The notes: generated from the letters alone by a model not told the origin. DNA of 64,000 nt from Legionellaceae bacterium (GCA_020831865.1 JAFIFT010000028.1:1-64000), one strand, 5' to 3'; shown: positions 26,686 through 36,541, counted from the first letter of the stretch. Numbers and translations: made by a program.

Positions 26686-27840
26686 ATGGATTTTACATTT
26701 TCAGAAGAACATTTAGCGATTCGACAAATGGCTGCTGATTTTGCACGGGATCATTTGGCCCCTTTTGCGGCGGACTGGGATGCCCAATCCTTTTTTCCGG
26801 TTGCCACGCTGCGTGAGGCAGCGAAATTGGGTATGGCGGCAATGATCACGCGTGAGGATATCGGTGGAACCAATCTTCGGCGACTCGATGCTGCTCTGGT
26901 TTTTGAACAACTGGCAACCGGCTGTACTACGACCAGCGCGTTCTTATCGATTCACAATATGGTGACTACCATTCTTGATCGCTACGCGGACGCGTCCCTG
27001 CGCCAGCACTGGGGGCCTAAACTGGCTAGTATGGACGCTATCGCCAGTTATTGTCTGACCGAACCATCCTCAGGCTCCGATGCGGCCTCCTTAAAAACCT
27101 TTGCCAGACGTGACGGAGACGAATATATCATCAATGGGGCAAAAGCTTTTATTTCTGGCGGCTCCGTCAGTGATATTTACCTTTGTATGGTGCGCACCGG
27201 TGATGATAGCCATCGCGGCATCAGTTGTATTTTGGTGGAAAAAGACCGCGAGGGTCTGAGCTTTGGCAAGTTAGAACATAAAATGGGGTGGCGTAGTCAA
27301 CCGACCAGTATGGTTTTTTTTGAAAACTGCCGGGTTCCTGCCAGTAATTTGGTCGGTGAAGAGGGGCAGGGGTTTAAAATTGCTCTGAATGCTCTGAATG
27401 GTGGTCGTATTAATATAGCTGCCTGCTCTCTTGGCGGTGCCTTAAGCTGCCTGCGTCTGTCGCAGCAATACATGGGGGAACGACAGCAGTTTGGCAAATC
27501 ATTATCACAAATACAGGCTTTACGCTTTTATTTTGCCGACATGTTGAGCAACTACGAGGCGGCTCGCCTGATGGTCTATCGTGCGGCACAAGCACTGGAT
27601 GATGAGGATCCCGGAGCACCGATGTTTTGTGCCATGGCGAAACGGATGGCCACGGATTCTGCCTTTGCTATCTGTGATAAAGCCATGCAGATTCACGGCG
27701 GGTATGGCTACCTGCAAGACTATCAGATCGAACGTATTTTTCGTGATTTACGTGTACACCAGATTCTGGAAGGTACGAATGAAATTATGCGTGAAATTAT
27801 TGCGAAATCGGTACTGGATACCGATTATTATCTGGATTAA
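26686..27840 (+). CDS. Acyl-CoA dehydrogenase, probably isobutyryl-CoA type
   Basis: 384-aa flavoprotein. FAD and substrate blocks are YCLTEPSSGSDAAS and INGAKAFISGGSVSD; QFGKSLSQIQALRF and the C-terminal IHGGYGYLQDYQIERIFRDL are typical. The catalytic base is Glu362 in LEGTNEIMR. ATG 26686 has AAGGAAG upstream. The next two genes encode an enoyl-CoA hydratase and a 3-hydroxyisobutyryl-CoA hydrolase, so by context it oxidises isobutyryl-CoA in valine breakdown. This specificity is inference. Confidence 0.87.
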   Translation: MDFTFSEEHLAIRQMAADFARDHLAPFAADWDAQSFFPVATLREAAKLGMAAMITREDIGGTNLRRLDAALVFEQLATGCTTTSAFLSIHNMVTTILDRYADASLRQHWGPKLASMDAIASYCLTEPSSGSDAASLKTFARRDGDEYIINGAKAFISGGSVSDIYLCMVRTGDDSHRGISCILVEKDREGLSFGKLEHKMGWRSQPTSMVFFENCRVPASNLVGEEGQGFKIALNALNGGRINIAACSLGGALSCLRLSQQYMGERQQFGKSLSQIQALRFYFADMLSNYEAARLMVYRAAQALDDEDPGAPMFCAMAKRMATDSAFAICDKAMQIHGGYGYLQDYQIERIFRDLRVHQILEGTNEIMREIIAKSVLDTDYYLD

Positions 27841-27863
27841 TTCATTTTGAACGAGGTTAACGT

Positions 27864-28640
27864 ATGCACAGCATGAAACAGGAACTGGATGCACAGGGAA
27901 TTTTAACGCTAACCCTGAACCGACCAGACAAATTAAACGCACTCAACGAAACGGTTTTAGACGCGCTGGGGCAAAGTTTTAGTCAAGCCAAAAAAGATAG
28001 CCAGGTCAAAGGCTTGCTGATTACCGGTGAAGGGAAAGCGTTTTGTGCGGGGGCTGATATTTCACGTCTCGCACAATGCGATGCCCAAAGTGGCTATCAC
28101 TTCGCATTGGAAGGTCAACGGGTGTTTCGCTTGCTGGAAACGATAGGCAAGCCTTCGCTTGCGGCGGTTAATGGTTATGCCTTTGGTGGGGGGTGTGAGT
28201 TGGCAATTGCCGCCAGTGTTCGTATCGCGTCCACTAATGCGAAATTTGGCCAACCGGAAGTGAAACTTGGGGTTATTCCCGGCTATGGCGGTACGCAAAG
28301 ATTAGCTCGTTTGATTGGGAAAGGCCGGGCACTCGATTTATGTTTGAGCGGACGTTTTATTGATGCGGAAACTGCTCTGCAATGGGGGCTGGTAACCGAC
28401 TTGGCGGAGCCTGAGCAGTTATTGGATAAAGCCCATTCTTTCTTATCCAACATTATTGCTATGGCGCCATTAGCCATTCAATCCGTACTGGAAAGTATCG
28501 ATCATGGTTATGATCTGTCCCTGCAGGATGCCTTGCATCTGGAAGCGGTGCATTTTGCCAAGGTCTGCGCGACGGCTGACAAGGCAGAAGGGGTTGCTGC
28601 CTTTTTGGAAAAGCGCCAGGCTGAATTTAAAGGGGAATAG
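27864..28640 (+). CDS. Enoyl-CoA hydratase
   Basis: 258-aa crotonase-fold hydratase. The oxyanion-hole strands are KAFCAGADISRLA and YAFGGGCELAIAA. The two catalytic glutamates are those in GGGCELA and in GQPEVKLGVIPGYGGTQRLARL, so it should be an active hydratase and not merely a fold relative. In this operon it would hydrate methacrylyl-CoA (valine pathway) and perhaps other short enoyl-CoAs. 23 bp after the dehydrogenase and 3 bp before the next gene. Confidence 0.9.
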   Translation: MHSMKQELDAQGILTLTLNRPDKLNALNETVLDALGQSFSQAKKDSQVKGLLITGEGKAFCAGADISRLAQCDAQSGYHFALEGQRVFRLLETIGKPSLAAVNGYAFGGGCELAIAASVRIASTNAKFGQPEVKLGVIPGYGGTQRLARLIGKGRALDLCLSGRFIDAETALQWGLVTDLAEPEQLLDKAHSFLSNIIAMAPLAIQSVLESIDHGYDLSLQDALHLEAVHFAKVCATADKAEGVAAFLEKRQAEFKGE

Positions 28641-28643
28641 GGC

Positions 28644-29705
28644 ATGGAGCAGGAGGTAAAATGCGAAATCCAAGGTCCTGTAGGCTGTTTGGAACTGAAC
28701 CGTCCCAAGGCTTTAAATGCCCTGACATTAGATATGATCCGTCAATTCAGACAGTGTTTACAGGAATGGGAGGAGCGTGGGGATATTCAGGCCCTGCTGG
28801 TATACTCGACGCATCCCAAAGCCTATTGTGCCGGGGGTGATATCCGTTTTTTATATGGCAATGGCAGGGACGCACATCCGGAGCAATTGGCGTTTTTTCG
28901 CGAGGAATACCGACTGAACTACCATATGGCCCGATACCACAAACCTGTGATTGCCCTAATCAATGGTATCGCTATGGGGGGAGGAATCGGTATTTCCCTG
29001 CATGCCAGTCATCCGGTCGCTTTGGATAACGCTCTCTTTGCGATGCCGGAAACCGCCATTGGGTTTTTCCCCGATATTGGCGCCTCGTATCTGTTATCAC
29101 GTTGTCCTGGTGCGTTTGGCATGTATCTCGCCTTAAGCGGTCGGCGTTTTACGGCTTTTGAAGCGCAATACCTTGGCCTGGTCAAGGGCGTTATTGCGCA
29201 GGAGGCACTGCCCGACTTTCGGCGCAGCCTTCTGCAACTGAGTGCCAAAACGGATGCGCCCCTGGCCATTGAGGAACATTGTCGTCGCTGGGCTGCCGTA
29301 CCCACCGCTCCGCTGGACATACAGCAGCATGCTGATCAGATTAATGCTGTTTTTTGTGCCGACTCATTAGCTGAGATTCATGAGCGACTGGCGCAGGTTG
29401 ATACGGCATGGTCCCGACAAGTCGCGGAGGATCTCAAGCGTAGCAGCCCGCTGAGTCTGTTGGTGACCTTTGAACAAATGCGCCGAGCCCAGCATTTAAG
29501 CCTTGCCGACTGCCTGCACATGGATTATGGGTTGGCGGCAAACTTCATGCAACACCCTGATTTTTACGAAGGGGTACGGGCGATGGTCATTGACAAAGAT
29601 AAGCACCCCCAGTGGGCGAACACAAGGATTGCGGATATTGCACCGGAAGAAGTCCAGCGCTTTTTTCAGCCTGCGGAATCATCTTTATCATGGGAATATG
29701 CTTGA
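28644..29705 (+). CDS. 3-hydroxyisobutyryl-CoA hydrolase
   Basis: 353-aa member of the larger crotonase subgroup (ECH_2). Diagnostic stretches are HPKAYCAGGDIRFLY, NGIAMGGGIGISLHA and FAMPETAIGFFPDIGASYLLSR, with a C-terminal helical extension containing SPLSLLVTFEQMRRA and FYEGVRAMVIDKDKHPQW, which separates this family from hydratases. It releases free 3-hydroxyisobutyrate in valine catabolism. Last gene of the three-gene operon. Confidence 0.9.
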   Translation: MEQEVKCEIQGPVGCLELNRPKALNALTLDMIRQFRQCLQEWEERGDIQALLVYSTHPKAYCAGGDIRFLYGNGRDAHPEQLAFFREEYRLNYHMARYHKPVIALINGIAMGGGIGISLHASHPVALDNALFAMPETAIGFFPDIGASYLLSRCPGAFGMYLALSGRRFTAFEAQYLGLVKGVIAQEALPDFRRSLLQLSAKTDAPLAIEEHCRRWAAVPTAPLDIQQHADQINAVFCADSLAEIHERLAQVDTAWSRQVAEDLKRSSPLSLLVTFEQMRRAQHLSLADCLHMDYGLAANFMQHPDFYEGVRAMVIDKDKHPQWANTRIADIAPEEVQRFFQPAESSLSWEYA

Positions 29706-29813
29706 TCAGTAAATACCGGCAGCTAAAAAAGTTCACTGGCGAATGACCGCTCTGTTTAAGCTTTTTAAAAAACACGCTAATATGACAGGGCGATATTACT
29801 TTTGGAGAGAATA

Positions 29814-31223
29814 ATGACTGATAATGCCTTGTTGGCAGCGATTAAAGAACATGATGCGAAATTTGTAGACTTGCGTTTTACCGATCCGCGCGGTAAAGAA
29901 CAGCATATCACGCTTCCTGTCTCTGCCATTGATGATGATTTTATGGAAAATGGCAAAATGATTGATGGTTCATCCATCCGCGGCTGGCAGAAAATACATC
30001 AGTCTGATCTCGCACTTCTCCCTTGTCTGGACACCGTGCTTCCCGATCCTTTTTACCAGGACAGTACGGTCTTTGTGCGCTGTGATGTGGTCGATCCTCA
30101 AACAAATATTGGCTACGATCGCGATCCGCGCTCTATTTCCCGACGAGCAGAAGCCTGGCTACAGTCTACTGGTATCGCAGATCAGGCACTTTTCGGGCCA
30201 GAACCTGAGTTTTTTCTTTTCGATGATGCGCGCTGGGAAACGAAAATGCAGGGGTCTTACTATCAGTTGGATTCTGAAGAAGCGCAGTGGAATTCTGGAA
30301 AAGTCTACCCGGGCGGAAATATTGGGCACCGGCCCAGCATCAAGGGCGGCTATTTTCCTGTACCACCGGTAGACTCATCCCAGGATATTCGTTCGGCCAT
30401 GTGCTTAACTCTGGAAGCCTTGGGCATACCAACCGAGGCACATCATCATGAGGTAGCAACCGGTAACCAATGTGAGATTGCCACCCGTTTCAATACCCTG
30501 ACTAAAAAAGCGGATGAGCTACAGATTATTAAATATGTCATCCATAATGTGGCGCATAATTACGGCAAGACGGCCACTTTTATGCCCAAACCCCTCATAG
30601 GAGATAATGGCAACGGAATGCATTGCCACCAGTCGCTGGTGAAAGATGGCGTCAACCTGTTTAGTGGAGACCGTTACGCCGGTTTATCGGAAACCGCCTT
30701 GCACTATATCGGAGGCATTATTCACCACGCCCGAGCTTTAAATGCGTTTACCAATCCCACGACTGTCAGCTATAAACGTTTGGTGCCTGGATTTGAAGCA
30801 CCAGTCTTACTGGCCTATTCGGCTCGCAATCGTTCAGCTTCTATTCGCATCCCGCATGTGGCTAATCCCAAAGGACGGCGGATTGAGGTGCGTTTCCCTG
30901 ACCCCATGGCCAACCCCTATCTGGCGTTTAGTGCCATGATGATGGCGGGCGTGGATGGTATCATGAACAAAATCAATCCGGGCGATGCCATTGATAAAGA
31001 TCTCTATGATTTGCCTCCGGAAGAACTGATGAATGTCCCAACGGTTGCGGCTTCACTGGAAGAAGCGGTTGCGGCGTTGAAAGCCGATCAGGACTTTTTG
31101 ACCCAGGGCAATGTTTTCAGTCCGGATTTTATTGCCAGCTATATTGCTGTTCGTGAAGAAGAAATTCAGCAAGTGCGCAGTTGGGTCCATCCCATTGAAT
31201 TTCAATTGTACTATAGCTTGTAA
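29814..31223 (+). CDS. glnA: Glutamine synthetase type I
   Basis: 469-aa GSI-beta enzyme forming glutamine from glutamate, ammonia and ATP. Family marks are [34 protein letters not shown], the ATP loop [33 protein letters not shown] and NRSASIRIP. The adenylylation tyrosine is Tyr398 in [10 protein letters not shown], implying GlnE control. TTGGAGAGA lies before ATG 29814. No sigma-54 (GG-N10-GC) site was found in the 108-bp upstream gap, unlike enteric glnA. Confidence 0.97.
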   Translation: MTDNALLAAIKEHDAKFVDLRFTDPRGKEQHITLPVSAIDDDFMENGKMIDGSSIRGWQKIHQSDLALLPCLDTVLPDPFYQDSTVFVRCDVVDPQTNIGYDRDPRSISRRAEAWLQSTGIADQALFGPEPEFFLFDDARWETKMQGSYYQLDSEEAQWNSGKVYPGGNIGHRPSIKGGYFPVPPVDSSQDIRSAMCLTLEALGIPTEAHHHEVATGNQCEIATRFNTLTKKADELQIIKYVIHNVAHNYGKTATFMPKPLIGDNGNGMHCHQSLVKDGVNLFSGDRYAGLSETALHYIGGIIHHARALNAFTNPTTVSYKRLVPGFEAPVLLAYSARNRSASIRIPHVANPKGRRIEVRFPDPMANPYLAFSAMMMAGVDGIMNKINPGDAIDKDLYDLPPEELMNVPTVAASLEEAVAALKADQDFLTQGNVFSPDFIASYIAVREEEIQQVRSWVHPIEFQLYYSL

Positions 31224-31260
31224 ATGCCACAGCTTTTGCGCTCTCTATCTCTGTGATGAC

Positions 31261-31294
31261 GGAAGCAACCGAAGTTCTCAAGCCGGTTGCTTCC
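31261..31294 (+). terminator. Hairpin between glnA and the DUF4124 gene
   Basis: GGAAGCAACCG (31261-31271) and CGGTTGCTTCC (31284-31294) form a perfect 11-bp stem with a 12-nt loop, 38 bp after the glnA stop. There is no T-run after it, so it may attenuate or stabilise rather than end the glnA transcript. Confidence 0.5.
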
Positions 31295-31341
31295 CAGAAC
31301 GAGGCTCTGTGTTGTCGCAAAAGCGTTCTGTCAGGAAAAAA

Positions 31342-31896
31342 ATGATCAAAGCTTCTTTCTGCATGTTGTGGATACTAGTGCTTACAGTAGCATCGCATGC
31401 GGCTATTTACCGTTGGGTGGATAAAAATGGTGTAGTACACTTTTCTGACAAACCGAGAAAAGGGGCGGAACCGGTTCATTTAGCACCCCTACAAACCTAT
31501 AGCCCAGTTCCCGCATCGATAACCCCAACGGATGACGATCATGGCAATGATGAAAAAAAAGCCTTGTATCAATCCCTGGACATTGTGGATCCAGAAAATG
31601 AAAGTACCTTACGGGACAATGAGGGCAGGGTCGTGGTGCGTGTTGAACTCACGCCCGCATTGAAACCGGGAGATAAGATTCAAATTCTACTGGATGGTCA
31701 GCCTGTCGGAGAACCCGAAACCACCACCCGTTTTGTTTTGCTGGGTGTGTTACGCGGCAGCCACAGCATTGCGGCGCAGGTCGTCAATAGTAAGGGAGAA
31801 GTTGTCATACAGAGCCAGGAAGCAGTAACGCTCTACATGCATCGACCCAGAACTGGTATGACAGGCGCAACACCACCTCCACGAAACGGCTCTTAA
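31342..31896 (+). CDS. Exported DUF4124 protein
   Basis: 184-aa protein with a signal peptide (ASFCMLWILVLTVASHAA) followed at once by the DUF4124 motif IYRWVDKNGVVHFSDKP (about 27-43). The remainder is a beta-rich domain resembling a sugar- or ligand-binding sandwich (VVVRVELTPALKPGDKIQIL) with a Pro-rich end. AGGAAAAAA precedes ATG 31342. DUF4124 genes commonly follow glnA in gammaproteobacteria. Function unknown; periplasmic location inferred. Confidence 0.82.
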   Translation: MIKASFCMLWILVLTVASHAAIYRWVDKNGVVHFSDKPRKGAEPVHLAPLQTYSPVPASITPTDDDHGNDEKKALYQSLDIVDPENESTLRDNEGRVVVRVELTPALKPGDKIQILLDGQPVGEPETTTRFVLLGVLRGSHSIAAQVVNSKGEVVIQSQEAVTLYMHRPRTGMTGATPPPRNGS

Positions 31897-31918
31897 TCCC
31901 AATTCTCACCAGCCAGTA

Positions 31919-31946
31919 CTTGAAATCTCGCCAAATGGCACCATAT
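31919..31946 (+). promoter_or_regulatory. Sigma-32 (RpoH) type heat-shock promoter of htpG
   Basis: CTTGAAA at 31919-31925 is an exact match to the RpoH -35 consensus, and CCATAT at 31941-31946 matches the core of its CCCCATNT -10 element, with a spacer in the accepted range. It points toward htpG, a known RpoH target, about 215 bp before the start codon, giving a leader of roughly 200 nt. Confidence 0.7.
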
Positions 31947-32161
31947 ACATTCCCGTTAAGTCGTATGGCGCTGTATCTACCCGTCGTATCGGATCGGAAT
32001 TGGTACTTCTCAAACGAGACACGTAAAACGGCATATCCACAAGACTGTGCTGCGCGTTTACTTATCTGCTTCGTAGAAGGGGTACTGACATCGGCATGAT
32101 CGATCCTGCTTTAGGCCCAGGGGAGAGCAGTTCGCTATTTTTAATCATTGGGAGGGTTACC

Positions 32162-34036
32162 ATGTCTGAAAGCCAAACACTGGGATTTCAAACTGAAGTG
32201 AAACAGTTGCTACATCTCGTTATCCATTCGCTTTACTCCAATAAAGAAATTTTTCTCAGAGAACTGATATCCAATGCATCCGATGCCCTGGATAAATTGC
32301 GTTTTCTGGCGCTGTCTGATAGCAGTCTGTATGAAAACGATTCAGACTTAAAAATCACACTGGACTACAATGAAAAGTTGAAAACACTCACCCTGCGCGA
32401 CAATGGTATTGGCATGAGCCGGGAAGAGATCATCAGCAATTTGGGTACGATCGCCAAATCGGGTACAAAAGAATTCCTGGGTAGCCTTACCGGTGATCAG
32501 GCCAAAGATTCGCATCTGATTGGTCAATTTGGAGTAGGATTTTATTCGGCCTTTATCGTTGCCGATAAAGTTACCGTAACATCACGCCGGGCAGGCTCGC
32601 CGCAAGAAGAAGGCGTGGTCTGGTCTTCTGCGGGAGATGGTGAATTTAGCATTGAGCAACGTAAAGTCGATTTTCGTGGAACGGAGATTACGCTGCATCT
32701 GAAAAAAGAGGATGAAGATTATTTAAATGACTGGCGCTTACGCAGTGTGATCAGTAAATATTCCGATCATATTTGCTGGCCCATTTTGATGAAAAAGAGG
32801 CAAGAAGAAGACACCGAAAATAAAGACGCCGAAACCATGGAAACGGTGAATAAAGCAACTGCTCTGTGGACGCAGCAAAAAAGTGACATATCCTCAGATG
32901 ATTACTGTGCTTTATACAAACATATTTCGCATGATTTTCAGGATCCACTGACTTGGGCGCATAACCATGTGGAAGGGAAACAGGATTATATTAGTTTGCT
33001 CTATATTCCTGCGAAAGCGCCTTTTGATCTGTGGCAACAAGACAGTAAACACGGTTTGAAGCTTTATGTGAAGCGTGTGTTCATTATGGATGATGTGAGT
33101 CAGTTCCTGCCCAGATACCTGCGTTTTGTAAAAGGTATTATTGATGCCAGTGATTTGCCATTAAATGTCTCTCGTGAAATTTTGCAAGATAACCGGAAGG
33201 TGGAGTCCATACGCAGCGCCTCAATCAAGCGTGTCCTGTCGATGTTGGAAAAACTGTGTAAGAATGATGCGGAGAAGTATCAGAAATTCTGGGATGAATT
33301 TGGGTTGGTGTTAAAAGAAGGCCCCATTGAAGATGCGGCGAACAAAGAAACTATTGCCAAGCTGCTCCGTTTTGCCTCTACACATAGTGATAGCGCCGAG
33401 CAAAATGTTGCGCTTAGCGACTACATTTCCCGCATGAAAGAAGGGCAAGATAAAATTTATTACATCACAGCTTCCAGCTATAACGCAGCCAAGCACAGTC
33501 CACATCTGGAGATTTTCCGCAAGAAGGGATATGAAGTTCTGCTGCTGAGCGATCGCGTAGACGAGTGGCTGGTGAGTTATTTAAGCGAGTTTGAAGGTAA
33601 ATCTTTACAATCTGTGAGCAAAGGTGATGTCAAGATTACGGATGAGGACAAGGAAGATATCGAGAAACAGGAAAAATCGCTTGAACCGATGATCAAACAA
33701 ATTGAGCAGGTTCTGCAAGACAAAGTAAAATCTGTCAGGTTGACACACCGCCTTACCGACTCACCGGCATGTGTGGTTGCGGATGAAGCGGATATGGGCA
33801 TGGAAATGCAGCGGATTTTACAGGCTGCAGGGCAAAACATTCCCCAGTCCAAACCGGTTTTTGAAGTGAATCCGGACCATCAACTGGTTAAGCAATTGCA
33901 TGCCGTTACAGATGATGCCCTGTTTGCCGAGTGGGTACATATGCTTTTTGACCAGGCGTTGTTAGCGGAGAGTGGTCAACTGGATAATCCAGCTGATTTT
34001 GTTCGACGCGTTAACCGTTTGTTAAGCCAGGCGTAA
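32162..34036 (+). CDS. htpG: Hsp90 chaperone HtpG
   Basis: 624 aa, the same length as E. coli HtpG. The GHKL ATPase domain shows [40 protein letters not shown] and [16 protein letters not shown]. The middle domain contains [11 protein letters not shown] and [13 protein letters not shown]. The C-terminal dimerisation part follows. ATG 32162 has GGGAGG upstream; an in-frame ATG at 32096 would add 22 unlikely residues. It is preceded by a sigma-32-type promoter and followed by a strong terminator, so it is monocistronic. Confidence 0.96.
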   Translation: MSESQTLGFQTEVKQLLHLVIHSLYSNKEIFLRELISNASDALDKLRFLALSDSSLYENDSDLKITLDYNEKLKTLTLRDNGIGMSREEIISNLGTIAKSGTKEFLGSLTGDQAKDSHLIGQFGVGFYSAFIVADKVTVTSRRAGSPQEEGVVWSSAGDGEFSIEQRKVDFRGTEITLHLKKEDEDYLNDWRLRSVISKYSDHICWPILMKKRQEEDTENKDAETMETVNKATALWTQQKSDISSDDYCALYKHISHDFQDPLTWAHNHVEGKQDYISLLYIPAKAPFDLWQQDSKHGLKLYVKRVFIMDDVSQFLPRYLRFVKGIIDASDLPLNVSREILQDNRKVESIRSASIKRVLSMLEKLCKNDAEKYQKFWDEFGLVLKEGPIEDAANKETIAKLLRFASTHSDSAEQNVALSDYISRMKEGQDKIYYITASSYNAAKHSPHLEIFRKKGYEVLLLSDRVDEWLVSYLSEFEGKSLQSVSKGDVKITDEDKEDIEKQEKSLEPMIKQIEQVLQDKVKSVRLTHRLTDSPACVVADEADMGMEMQRILQAAGQNIPQSKPVFEVNPDHQLVKQLHAVTDDALFAEWVHMLFDQALLAESGQLDNPADFVRRVNRLLSQA

Positions 34037-34058
34037 TATCACTCATCATATCAACCAA

Positions 34059-34095
34059 AAGCCCATTGTCGCTATCGCTCGCAATGGGCTTTTTT
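34059..34095 (+). terminator. Rho-independent terminator of htpG
   Basis: AAGCCCATTG (34059-34068) pairs with CAATGGGCTT (34082-34091) around a 13-nt loop, and the stem runs directly into TTTTTT. It lies 23 bp after the htpG stop. Confidence 0.92.
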
Positions 34096-34139
34096 GTACC
34101 TGAAATGTATCGAACGACCACATATTTATGAATCTTGTA

Positions 34140-34146
34140 CTATACT
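34140..34146 (+). promoter_or_regulatory. Candidate sigma-S-type -10 of the yqjD-like operon
   Basis: CTATACT at 34140-34146 equals the preferred sigma-S extended -10 (CTATACT), 41 bp before the DUF883 gene; no good -35 is seen, as is usual for such promoters. E. coli yqjD and its DUF883 relative elaB are stationary-phase genes, which fits. Confidence 0.45.
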
Positions 34147-34186
34147 GAATGACGCGACTAAGACACTTTTAATAAGGACGATTAAA

Positions 34187-34438
34187 ATGGCTACTTTAAG
34201 TAAAACCAAGGACAACAATAAGGCAAACGTGAGTGCGGCGGCAAGTGATCTGCTGCAGGAAGGCAAGAAAAAAGCACATGAGCTTTATGAGGATGTGACG
34301 CATAAAGTGAGTGATGCTGAAGACAGCGTTAAAGAATACTCTGATGAATTGGTGAAAAAAGTACGAGAAAATCCAGTGGCTTCTGTATTGATTGCTGGAG
34401 GAATTGGCTTTTTAATCTCTTCATTATTAAAAAAATAA
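34187..34438 (+). CDS. DUF883 (ElaB/YqjD-family) membrane-anchored protein
   Basis: 83-aa protein: a charged amphipathic helix (about 15-60, e.g. GKKKAHELYEDVTHKVSDAED) followed by one C-terminal transmembrane helix with the family ending ENPVASVLIAGGIGFLISSLL. In E. coli such proteins tether ribosomes to the inner membrane in stationary phase. AAGGA lies before ATG 34187. The stop overlaps the next start (TAATG), giving a yqjD-yqjE-yqjK order as in E. coli. Confidence 0.88.
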   Translation: MATLSKTKDNNKANVSAAASDLLQEGKKKAHELYEDVTHKVSDAEDSVKEYSDELVKKVRENPVASVLIAGGIGFLISSLLKK

Positions 34439-34863
34439 TGAAACTATTGGAAGAAATGGCTGGCCTTGTTTCCCACAGGTTAGGGGTCGTCAAAACGCTG
34501 TTTTCGATTCTCCAATTGGAAACGAGGCTGGCTGGACTGAGCATTTTCCCTTTGCTTATCAATCTGTGTATGCTGTTTGTGGTCATGCTAACCCTGTGGT
34601 TATCGGCCATGTTTCTGGCAGGCTATGCGGTTGCGTCTGCTTTTGCCAGCCCCCTTTCGGCTATCTGCGCGGTATTCATCTTAAATGTTGTACTGGTGTT
34701 AGGATTAGCGCGCTATTTGATGTTTAATTTAAAAAACATGAGTTTTGAGAAAACACGAGCGTATTTTACCCAAAAAGAGAATCCTGTAGATGATAAACAA
34801 GAGAAAAAAGTTGAGCGCAAAAATCGCGCTACTGGAAAAGAAATTACAATATCAACAGAGTAA
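34438..34863 (+). CDS. YqjE-like phage-holin-family (DUF1469) membrane protein
   Basis: 141-aa protein with two central transmembrane helices (about 36-62 and 72-96: LSIFPLLINLCMLFVVMLTLWL, and LSAICAVFILNVVLVLG) flanked by an N-terminal amphipathic helix and a basic C-terminal tail. Despite the family name, context is the chromosomal yqjDEK module and not a prophage. It starts within the stop of the DUF883 gene and overlaps the following gene by 74 nt. Confidence 0.8.
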   Translation: MKLLEEMAGLVSHRLGVVKTLFSILQLETRLAGLSIFPLLINLCMLFVVMLTLWLSAMFLAGYAVASAFASPLSAICAVFILNVVLVLGLARYLMFNLKNMSFEKTRAYFTQKENPVDDKQEKKVERKNRATGKEITISTE

Positions 34864-35059
34864 AGTGGCGAAACACCAACATTACCTTAGGTCTATCCTG
34901 CATGAATACAGGGTGGCTTTGGCTATCACGGCCATTCCAGTGTTGCTCTGGGGGTGGAAACACAGGAGAGGGAGGGGGGTTCTGAGCTCTGTAAGTAAAA
35001 TAGCTAAAATGGCACTGATTCCGATTTTGACGCAAATGAGAAAACAGATTTTATCCTAA
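34790..35059 (+). CDS. YqjK-like small protein
   Basis: 89-aa basic protein (MINKRKKLSAKIALLEKKL) with a coiled-coil N-terminus and one hydrophobic segment (YRVALAITAIPVLLWGW). It overlaps the preceding gene by 74 nt in another frame. Gene order and size match yqjK, which follows yqjE in enterics. The similarity is in layout more than in any firm motif, so the assignment is moderate. Confidence 0.65.
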   Translation: MINKRKKLSAKIALLEKKLQYQQSKVAKHQHYLRSILHEYRVALAITAIPVLLWGWKHRRGRGVLSSVSKIAKMALIPILTQMRKQILS

Positions 35060-35090
35060 TCAGGACGTTGGTTATTTACAGGCTGAGATA

Positions 35091-35212
35091 CCAGGGTAGA
35101 TGCATCTAAATGTTGAACACTAAAAGTCTCACTTTTGCCTGCGTACCGTGCTTTAGGTGCGGTACGCAGACATTTTCATTTTGCAAGCTTCGTTTAGATG
35201 CGTTTACCCTGG
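35091..35212 (+). other. Nested inverted-repeat element upstream of the hydrolase gene
   Basis: Outer arms 35091-35110 and 35193-35212 are complementary at 18 of 20 positions. They enclose hairpin A (AAAAGT 35122-35127 / ACTTTT 35131-35136) and hairpin B (TGCGTACCG 35140-35148 / CGGTACGCA 35160-35168). The three-way-junction-like fold ends directly before the GGGATAATACAGGGA ribosome-site area of the next gene, so it could be an RNA leader that controls it, or a small mobile palindrome. No known riboswitch was recognised. Confidence 0.65.
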
Positions 35213-35235
35213 GGATAATACAGGGAATGGTACAG

Positions 35236-36453
35236 ATGACAAATTATTATGATTGCTATCAAAAAAGACCGGTTTTTTCTGATGCGTTTTTTGGTCAATT
35301 TTTAAGAACACTTGGCAAAACCTATGCGCAATGTGCCGATGTCGGTGAGTGTTTTGTTACCCTTGCCAAAATTCAGGATGAAGACTTTGAAAGCTGGTAC
35401 CAGGCCTGGTTTGCCATGGCCGAAGACATTGAGAAACTGGCGAATCAGAGTTGGCAGGCTCAACACCACCTCACGGCTGCGTCCACCTACCTGCGTGCCT
35501 GTGAATATTATCGTGCCAGCGAGTTCTTTCTGCGAGGCAATAGTGAAGATCCGCGCATTATCCCCTGTTTTGATAAGGTTAGAGAGTGTTTTGAACGAGC
35601 GCTGCAAGGTCTGCACCCGACCGCGCGCAAAGTTGCCATTCCCTATGATCAGCAAACCCTGGGTGGCTACTGGTTTTCAACCGAACAACCCGCACGGGCA
35701 AACCTGATTTTACCAGGTGGTTATGACAGCACGGTTGAAGAAAGTTATCCGCTGGTGCCAATAGCACTCCAGCATGGTTACAATATTCTGATTTTTGATG
35801 CACCCGGACAAGGACAGGTACTGCGTCGGCAAAAGTTGTATATGCGTCCTGATTTTGAGCATGTGCTGGCTCAAGTTCTGGACTGGCTTGATCGCCAATT
35901 TGAACTAGGCAGTCATCAATATGTGCTGATTGGGCGAAGTTTTGGTGGATATCTGGCACCGAGAGGCGCCTGCGGCGAAAAAAGACTGGCCGGTCTGATT
36001 TGCGATCCCGGGCAAATGGATATTGCAGGCTCCCTGAATACCCTATTATCTCCGGAGCTGATGGCTTTACTGAAACAAGGCAAAGCGAAAGCAATCAATG
36101 ATATTTTTTATCAACTTTTTGCACAAAACAAAATGAAGGAATTCTACTTTCATTCTCGTATGAACTGTCATGGTGTGGATACACCCTATGCATACCTGCG
36201 CGAAATGCTGGATTATACCTTTGTCGATCGGGTGGAGGAAATCACGTGTCCCACCCTGATTTGCGATAATCCCAGCGATCGGATATCCTCTCGCGGCAAT
36301 ACGCTTTATGAAGCCCTGACTTGTGAAAAAAGTTATGCTGTCTTTGACGGTGGTATGGGCGCTGGAACGCATTGCGAGGCAGATGCCAGTGGACAATTCC
36401 AGCGCATCGTATTCGATTGGCTGAATGCACGATTTACAGCCAGATGGAGCTAG
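35236..36453 (+). CDS. Alpha/beta hydrolase (pseudooxynicotine-hydrolase/FrsA-like)
   Basis: 405-aa cytoplasmic hydrolase. An N-terminal helical region (about 1-150, with WQAQHHLTAASTYLRACEYYR) precedes the alpha/beta domain: ANLILPGGYDSTVEES, NILIFDAPGQGQ, and nucleophile Ser235 in IGRSFGGYLAPRG. Later are CPTLICDNPSDRIS for the acid and GTHCEADA for the histidine. The layout matches 2,6-dihydroxypseudooxynicotine-hydrolase-like esterases. Start uncertain: ATG 35236 (GGGA about 10 nt upstream) or 35227. The substrate is unknown. Confidence 0.8.
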   Translation: MTNYYDCYQKRPVFSDAFFGQFLRTLGKTYAQCADVGECFVTLAKIQDEDFESWYQAWFAMAEDIEKLANQSWQAQHHLTAASTYLRACEYYRASEFFLRGNSEDPRIIPCFDKVRECFERALQGLHPTARKVAIPYDQQTLGGYWFSTEQPARANLILPGGYDSTVEESYPLVPIALQHGYNILIFDAPGQGQVLRRQKLYMRPDFEHVLAQVLDWLDRQFELGSHQYVLIGRSFGGYLAPRGACGEKRLAGLICDPGQMDIAGSLNTLLSPELMALLKQGKAKAINDIFYQLFAQNKMKEFYFHSRMNCHGVDTPYAYLREMLDYTFVDRVEEITCPTLICDNPSDRISSRGNTLYEALTCEKSYAVFDGGMGAGTHCEADASGQFQRIVFDWLNARFTARWS

Positions 36454-36541
36454 GAATAGTGCATTGGAAACGGCCATCATCTAAGATATGCAATATACCA
36501 TACGCACTGCTATCCTGATGCTTATTTTCACAAGGTGAGTC

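Noticed and set aside
34438..34863. Prophage remnant suggested by the holin-family name
   Set aside because: No lysis, tail or integrase genes are near; the gene is in a chromosomal yqjD-yqjE-yqjK module.
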